This document shows, one piece after another, positions 60,491-64,000 of a DNA stretch of 64,000 nucleotides. A program made the translations under genes and the position numbers. The notes below the pieces were generated by a model. That model worked only from the letters and a program-made list of their open reading frames with translations, had not been told where the DNA came from and made no database searches. Position 1 is the stretch's first letter, and every line of letters starts with the position of its first letter. This DNA comes from Chitinophaga jiangningensis (GTDB taxonomy: Bacteria > Bacteroidota > Bacteroidia > Chitinophagales > Chitinophagaceae): positions 177,131 through 241,130 of the forward strand of contig NZ_FRBL01000011.1 in assembly GCF_900142605.1 (NCBI RefSeq), read 5' to 3'.

Positions 60491-62824
60491 TTATCGTTTA
60501 GCCGTTTGCGTGATATCTCCCAATAACCTTATTTCTGCGATCTTACCCATATTTAATTTACGGGCAGCCGTGATCTGCACCTTTACCTGACCGGTATTTT
60601 CAGGGATGGTCAGCTGCACCTGGTGCAGGGTGGGTGTTTCTTCTTTTTCTGTGGTTACTTCTTTAACCGGCTTACCATTGATGGTGATGGTGAAAGCATT
60701 TTCCTTCTCATCACTTAAATACTTCACCAGCAAGGTTTTTGCCTGTTGATTTTTATTATTGAGCACTACGGTGAACCATCCTTTGCCGTGGCGGTAGTGT
60801 TGCCATTCGTACAAGCCCTGTTCCGTATTTTCCGATTGTAACAGGTGATCGGATTCCGGCTGTTGTTCACCGAGGTGAATTACATCCAGGGTGGCGGCTT
60901 CAATAGCTTCTTTGGCGGCGGCTTTCACGGCCAGCGTTTGTTGCAGTTTATTGATATCCTGCTGGTTGCCGTAAGGCCAGTACATGACATAGCGGTTGTC
61001 GTGCACCTGGAAGAAAGGTTTGAGCACCAGTTGCTTATAAGCGGGTTGCCATATGAGGTTGCCGGCGGTAAATTCCATGGGGTGCGAGGCAGGTTGTAGT
61101 TCCACGGTGGTAGTTTCCGTCATGAGCATGGGCGCATCTTCCAGTGGTTGCAGCTTACCGTTGGCAATATGTCCCCAGCGGCTGCCATCGGAGGTGGTAT
61201 TTACCTGTGCCGAATCAGCTGCGGCCAGTACAATGGGGCCATGTACCAGGGCGGCCCAGCGGCTGCCGTCAGGCAAGGGTTCCAGGCGCGTATGCATGGG
61301 CAGGGCCATGGTTACCTGGTCATTATTTTTCCAATTTCTTTTTATAGAGAGATAACCATCTTCACCCAGGGTAGCTGTTACAGGCCGGTTGTTTATTTGC
61401 ACCTCGGGCTGCTCACTCAGCCACGATGGCTTCCGGATTTTCAGCGTGAACGCCTGAGGTTTGGCGACTTTAACTATGAGCTGTGTTTTGGGTTCAAATG
61501 GGAAATTGGTTTGTTGCGTCAGTTGAATCCCTTTCTCCTTCCACTTCACATCTGATGCTATAAACAGGTTGACATATATATTCGTAGCATCGTGCGCGTA
61601 GATCAGCTCGCCATACTTCGCGTGATTTTCCAGCCCGGTGCCTACGCAGCACCAGAAGCAGTCCTGGCTGCTGGAATGCACGCGGTAATGCATGGGCCTT
61701 ATGGGCGTGAAATATACAAAGCCCCCGTCGGGATGCTCGGAGGATAATATATGGTTATACAAGGTGCGCTCATAATAGTCCATGTAGCTGCTTTGCGGCT
61801 TTTGCAGGAACAACATTTTAGTGAGCTTAAGCATATTGTAGCTGTTGCAGGTTTCAGGGCCTTCCCTGCTTTCCAGCACCGTCATAAAATTATTCACGGG
61901 ATTAAAGTGTTCACGCACACTGTTGCCGCCAAAGGCTACGCTGCGTTTATCCACCACCGTATGCCAGAAGAACGCCGCTGCGTCGGACATGGCGGTATCG
62001 CCTGCTACCATTCCTATCTCCATAAACCCAACTACTTTTGGTATTTGTGTGTTGGCATGCAGGCCCGTGAGCTTATCAGTATGATTATGCAGCGGTTCAT
62101 AAATGGCTTCATGGGAAAAGCGCCGCGCCAGGTGCAGGTACTGCTGATTGCCGGTGATCTGGGCCATGGCGGCAAATACTTCATTCATACCCCCATGCTC
62201 TACCTGCAGCATCTCCTGCATTTGTGCATCCGACAGTTTGGCCGTCAGCTGTAAGGCCCAATTGCACATACCGGTGAGCATACGCAGCGCCTGCGCTGAT
62301 CCTGTAATGCGGTAGGCATCCAGCAGCCCGCTATAGGTTTTATGTACGTTATACCAGGGCACCCATCTTTTCTTTACCTCGGCCACATTGCCTTTGGCTA
62401 CTTCGTCCCATACCACTTTGCCGTTGGGAACACCGCCGATATAACCGTTTTTGTTAGCCCGCTGGCACTCCTCCAGCTGGTCCAGCATGTACTGCAATTT
62501 TTTGTGATACACTTCATTGCCGGTGCTGCCGTACATCAGCGCCAGGGCCGACAGGTAATGCCCGCCAATATGCCCGTCCAGGCCATCTTTTTCCCAGTTG
62601 CCGTAGCTTTCTTTTTTGGGTGGGAGGCCGGCCTCCCGGAGGAAGGGCGCCAGCAGGCGGTCAGCATCCAGTGAAAGGATGTACTTTTCATCAGTACGGC
62701 GTGCATCCAGGAAAGGGCCATTGGTGATATGTACCGCATTCAGTGGAAAAGCCACTGCTTTGGGCGCTTGCGCATAGGTGGTAGTGCTGTAATGGACAGC
62801 AGCTATGATCAGTATCTTTTTCAT
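60491..62824 (-). CDS. GH127-type beta-L-arabinofuranosidase (DUF1680)
   Basis: Enzyme of 777 residues with a signal peptide (to about 19, YAQ). The (alpha/alpha)6 DUF1680 domain starts at ITNGPFLDARRTDEKYIL. The zinc/nucleophile set of this family is visible: Glu324-x-Cys326 in EGPETCNSY and Cys392-Cys393 in FWCCVGTGLENH, as in HypBA1-like enzymes where one Cys is the nucleophile. A C-terminal beta-sandwich with a DUF4986-like segment and an added domain follows. The GH127/GH146 split cannot be decided by eye. With the PL9-type lyase and SusC/SusD it points to a pectin side-chain or arabinan locus. Confidence 0.93.
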   Translation of the reverse strand: MKKILIIAAVHYSTTTYAQAPKAVAFPLNAVHITNGPFLDARRTDEKYILSLDADRLLAPFLREAGLPPKKESYGNWEKDGLDGHIGGHYLSALALMYGSTGNEVYHKKLQYMLDQLEECQRANKNGYIGGVPNGKVVWDEVAKGNVAEVKKRWVPWYNVHKTYSGLLDAYRITGSAQALRMLTGMCNWALQLTAKLSDAQMQEMLQVEHGGMNEVFAAMAQITGNQQYLHLARRFSHEAIYEPLHNHTDKLTGLHANTQIPKVVGFMEIGMVAGDTAMSDAAAFFWHTVVDKRSVAFGGNSVREHFNPVNNFMTVLESREGPETCNSYNMLKLTKMLFLQKPQSSYMDYYERTLYNHILSSEHPDGGFVYFTPIRPMHYRVHSSSQDCFWCCVGTGLENHAKYGELIYAHDATNIYVNLFIASDVKWKEKGIQLTQQTNFPFEPKTQLIVKVAKPQAFTLKIRKPSWLSEQPEVQINNRPVTATLGEDGYLSIKRNWKNNDQVTMALPMHTRLEPLPDGSRWAALVHGPIVLAAADSAQVNTTSDGSRWGHIANGKLQPLEDAPMLMTETTTVELQPASHPMEFTAGNLIWQPAYKQLVLKPFFQVHDNRYVMYWPYGNQQDINKLQQTLAVKAAAKEAIEAATLDVIHLGEQQPESDHLLQSENTEQGLYEWQHYRHGKGWFTVVLNNKNQQAKTLLVKYLSDEKENAFTITINGKPVKEVTTEKEETPTLHQVQLTIPENTGQVKVQITAARKLNMGKIAEIRLLGDITQTAKR

Positions 62825-62842
62825 ACAGCGTGGAAATAATTG

Positions 62843-62874
62843 TCAATTTAACAATTGTTATGGAAAGATGCAAA
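62843..62874 (-). promoter_or_regulatory. Possible promoter of the GH127 gene
   Basis: On the minus strand TTTG (62871-62874) is followed after 20 bp by TAAATTGA (62843-62850), close to the Bacteroidota TTTG / TAnnTTTG pattern, 19 bp before the start codon. Confidence 0.35.
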
Positions 62875-62920
62875 TGAAGGAATAAATGACATAATTATTG
62901 CTATTCGATACCATTATTGA

Positions 62921-64000
62921 TGCGCGAAGTAGAGACGCCTCGCAGGCGTCTATTCGAGGAAATCTACCTCCCAATCTCCGCTATTGGTGTTTTATTTATT
63001 TTAGCGAAGATTATGTTTTGATAGACGCCTGCCAGGCGTCTCTACACAAGTCTTTACCAATGCTCCACCTGAAATATTAACGTTATTTATACGCGAAGTA
63101 GAGACGCCTCGCAGGCGTCTATTCGAGGAAATCTACCTCCCAATCTCCGCTATTGGTATTATATTTATTTTGGCGAAGATTATGTTTTGATAGACGCCTG
63201 CCAGGCGTCTCTACACAAGTCTTTACCAATGCTCCACCTGAAATATTAACGTTATTTATACGCGAAGTAGAGACGCCTCGCAGGCGTCTATTCGAGGAAA
63301 TCTACCTCCCAATCTCCGCTATTGATGTTTTATTTATTTTAGCGAAGATCATGTTTTGATAGACGCCTGCCAGGCGTCTCTACACAAGTCTTTACCAATG
63401 CTCCACCTGAAATATTAACGTTATTTATACGCGAAGTAGAGACGCCTCGCAGGCGTCTATTCGAGGAAATCTACCTCCCAATCTCCGCTATTGGTGTTTT
63501 ATTTATTTTAGCGAAGATGATGTTTTGATAGACGCCTGCCAGGCGTCTCTACACAAGTCTTTACCACTGCCCCAACTGAAATATTAACGTTATTTATACG
63601 CGAAGTAGAGACGCCTCGCAGGCGTCTATTCGAGGAAATCTACCTCCCAATCTCCGCTATTGGTATTATATTTATTTTGGCGAAGATTATGTTTTGATAG
63701 ACGCCTGCCAGGCGTCTCTACACAAGTCTTTACCACTGCTCCACCTGAAATATTAACGTTATTTATACGCGAAGTAGAGACGCCTCGCAGGCGTCTATTC
63801 GAGGAAATCTACCTCCCAATCTCCGCTATTGATGTTTTATTTATTTTAGCGAAGATCATGTTTTGATAGACGCCTGCCAGGCGTCTCTACACAAGTCTTT
63901 ACCACTGCTCCACCTGAAATATTAACGTTATTTATACGCGAAGTAGAGACGCCTCGCAGGCGTCTATTCGAGGAAATCTACCTCCCAATCTCCGCTATTG
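62921..64000. repeat. 169-bp tandem array, at least six copies, running off the window
   Basis: The marker AGAGACGCCT starts at 62931, 63100, 63269, 63438, 63607, 63776 and 63945, a fixed 169-bp period. Each unit holds two self-complementary elements, GTAGAGACGCCT and AGGCGTCT halves, about 67 bp apart. The second is the reverse complement of the first except for one base. Unit variants appear in the order A, B, C, A', B, C, giving a 507-bp higher-order period. No credible gene lies inside; small open frames repeat every 507 bp and are shadows. The array continues beyond 64000. Confidence 0.95.

Noticed and set aside
63153..63866. Repeated 68-codon open frames in the terminal array
   Set aside because: The same frame recurs 507 bp apart as part of the DNA repeat and has no ribosome-binding or domain features.
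62921..64000. CRISPR array
   Set aside because: The repeat is 169 bp with no short repeat/unique spacer pattern; the variable parts are near-identical and no cas gene is nearby.

Overview
The window looks like chromosomal DNA of a Bacteroidota bacterium close to Chitinophaga (Chitinophagaceae). The reasons are three SusC/SusD pairs, an Oar-like TonB receptor, DUF4959/DUF5126/DUF5000 and DUF4998 surface lipoproteins, type IX secretion C-terminal domains, A-rich mostly Shine-Dalgarno-less starts and at least one TAnnTTTG-type promoter box. The genus call is an inference from gene content; no rRNA or tRNA gene is visible.

Layout. (1) 43-7158, minus strand: a SusC-SusD-DUF5000-DUF4998 glycan-uptake operon. 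(2) 7727-10298: a DUF1648 membrane protein, an SDR oxidoreductase and an FMN reductase, separated by a repeat island. (3) 10436-17688, plus strand: a tight five-gene operon, SWIM zinc finger / DUF5691 / MoxR-like AAA+ ATPase / DUF5682 / VWA. Its composition matches E. coli yehLMPQ, a conserved system whose function I do not know. (4) 17762-23231: an Oar-like TonB receptor, small membrane proteins and a beta-barrel. (5) 23247-24979: an IS1182-type insertion sequence. (6) 25022-32745: an envelope region with two similarly built minus-strand operons (BamA-like/barrel/PepSY and barrel/DUF481/DUF4136) that share a leader motif, a plus-strand DUF4136/barrel pair and a deleted pseudogene. (7) 33090-43102, minus strand: SusC, SusD, GH20 hexosaminidase, GntP permease, RidA and M19 dipeptidase, with a divergent DeoR regulator at 43436. 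This suggests uptake and breakdown of an amino-sugar conjugate, perhaps a muropeptide or glycopeptide. (8) 44406-48335: a bacterial Thg1-like protein, a GNAT, a thioredoxin-fold protein and a beta-helix protein. (9) 48421-62824: a response regulator/histidine kinase pair, SusC/SusD, a T9SS-secreted zincin, a PL9-type pectate lyase and a GH127-type arabinofuranosidase, together a candidate pectin/arabinan locus. (10) 62921 to the window end: a 169-bp tandem array.

The most unusual feature is the intergenic DNA. Long perfect or near-perfect hairpins with a GCC-NNN-GGC tip sit just 3' of genes, often two in tandem. Their stem sequences are unrelated from site to site. Many are embedded in mosaic modules with a second repeat rich in CAAAGCAGC/GGTAAGCAGC, in both orientations. 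A 122-bp duplication shows covarying stems, one hairpin appears to be inserted into one of two homologous leaders, and the terminal array is a higher-order repeat of three 169-bp unit types with hairpins of the same tip style. These could be BIME-like mobile or 3'-end elements, and they are the best candidate here for something undescribed.
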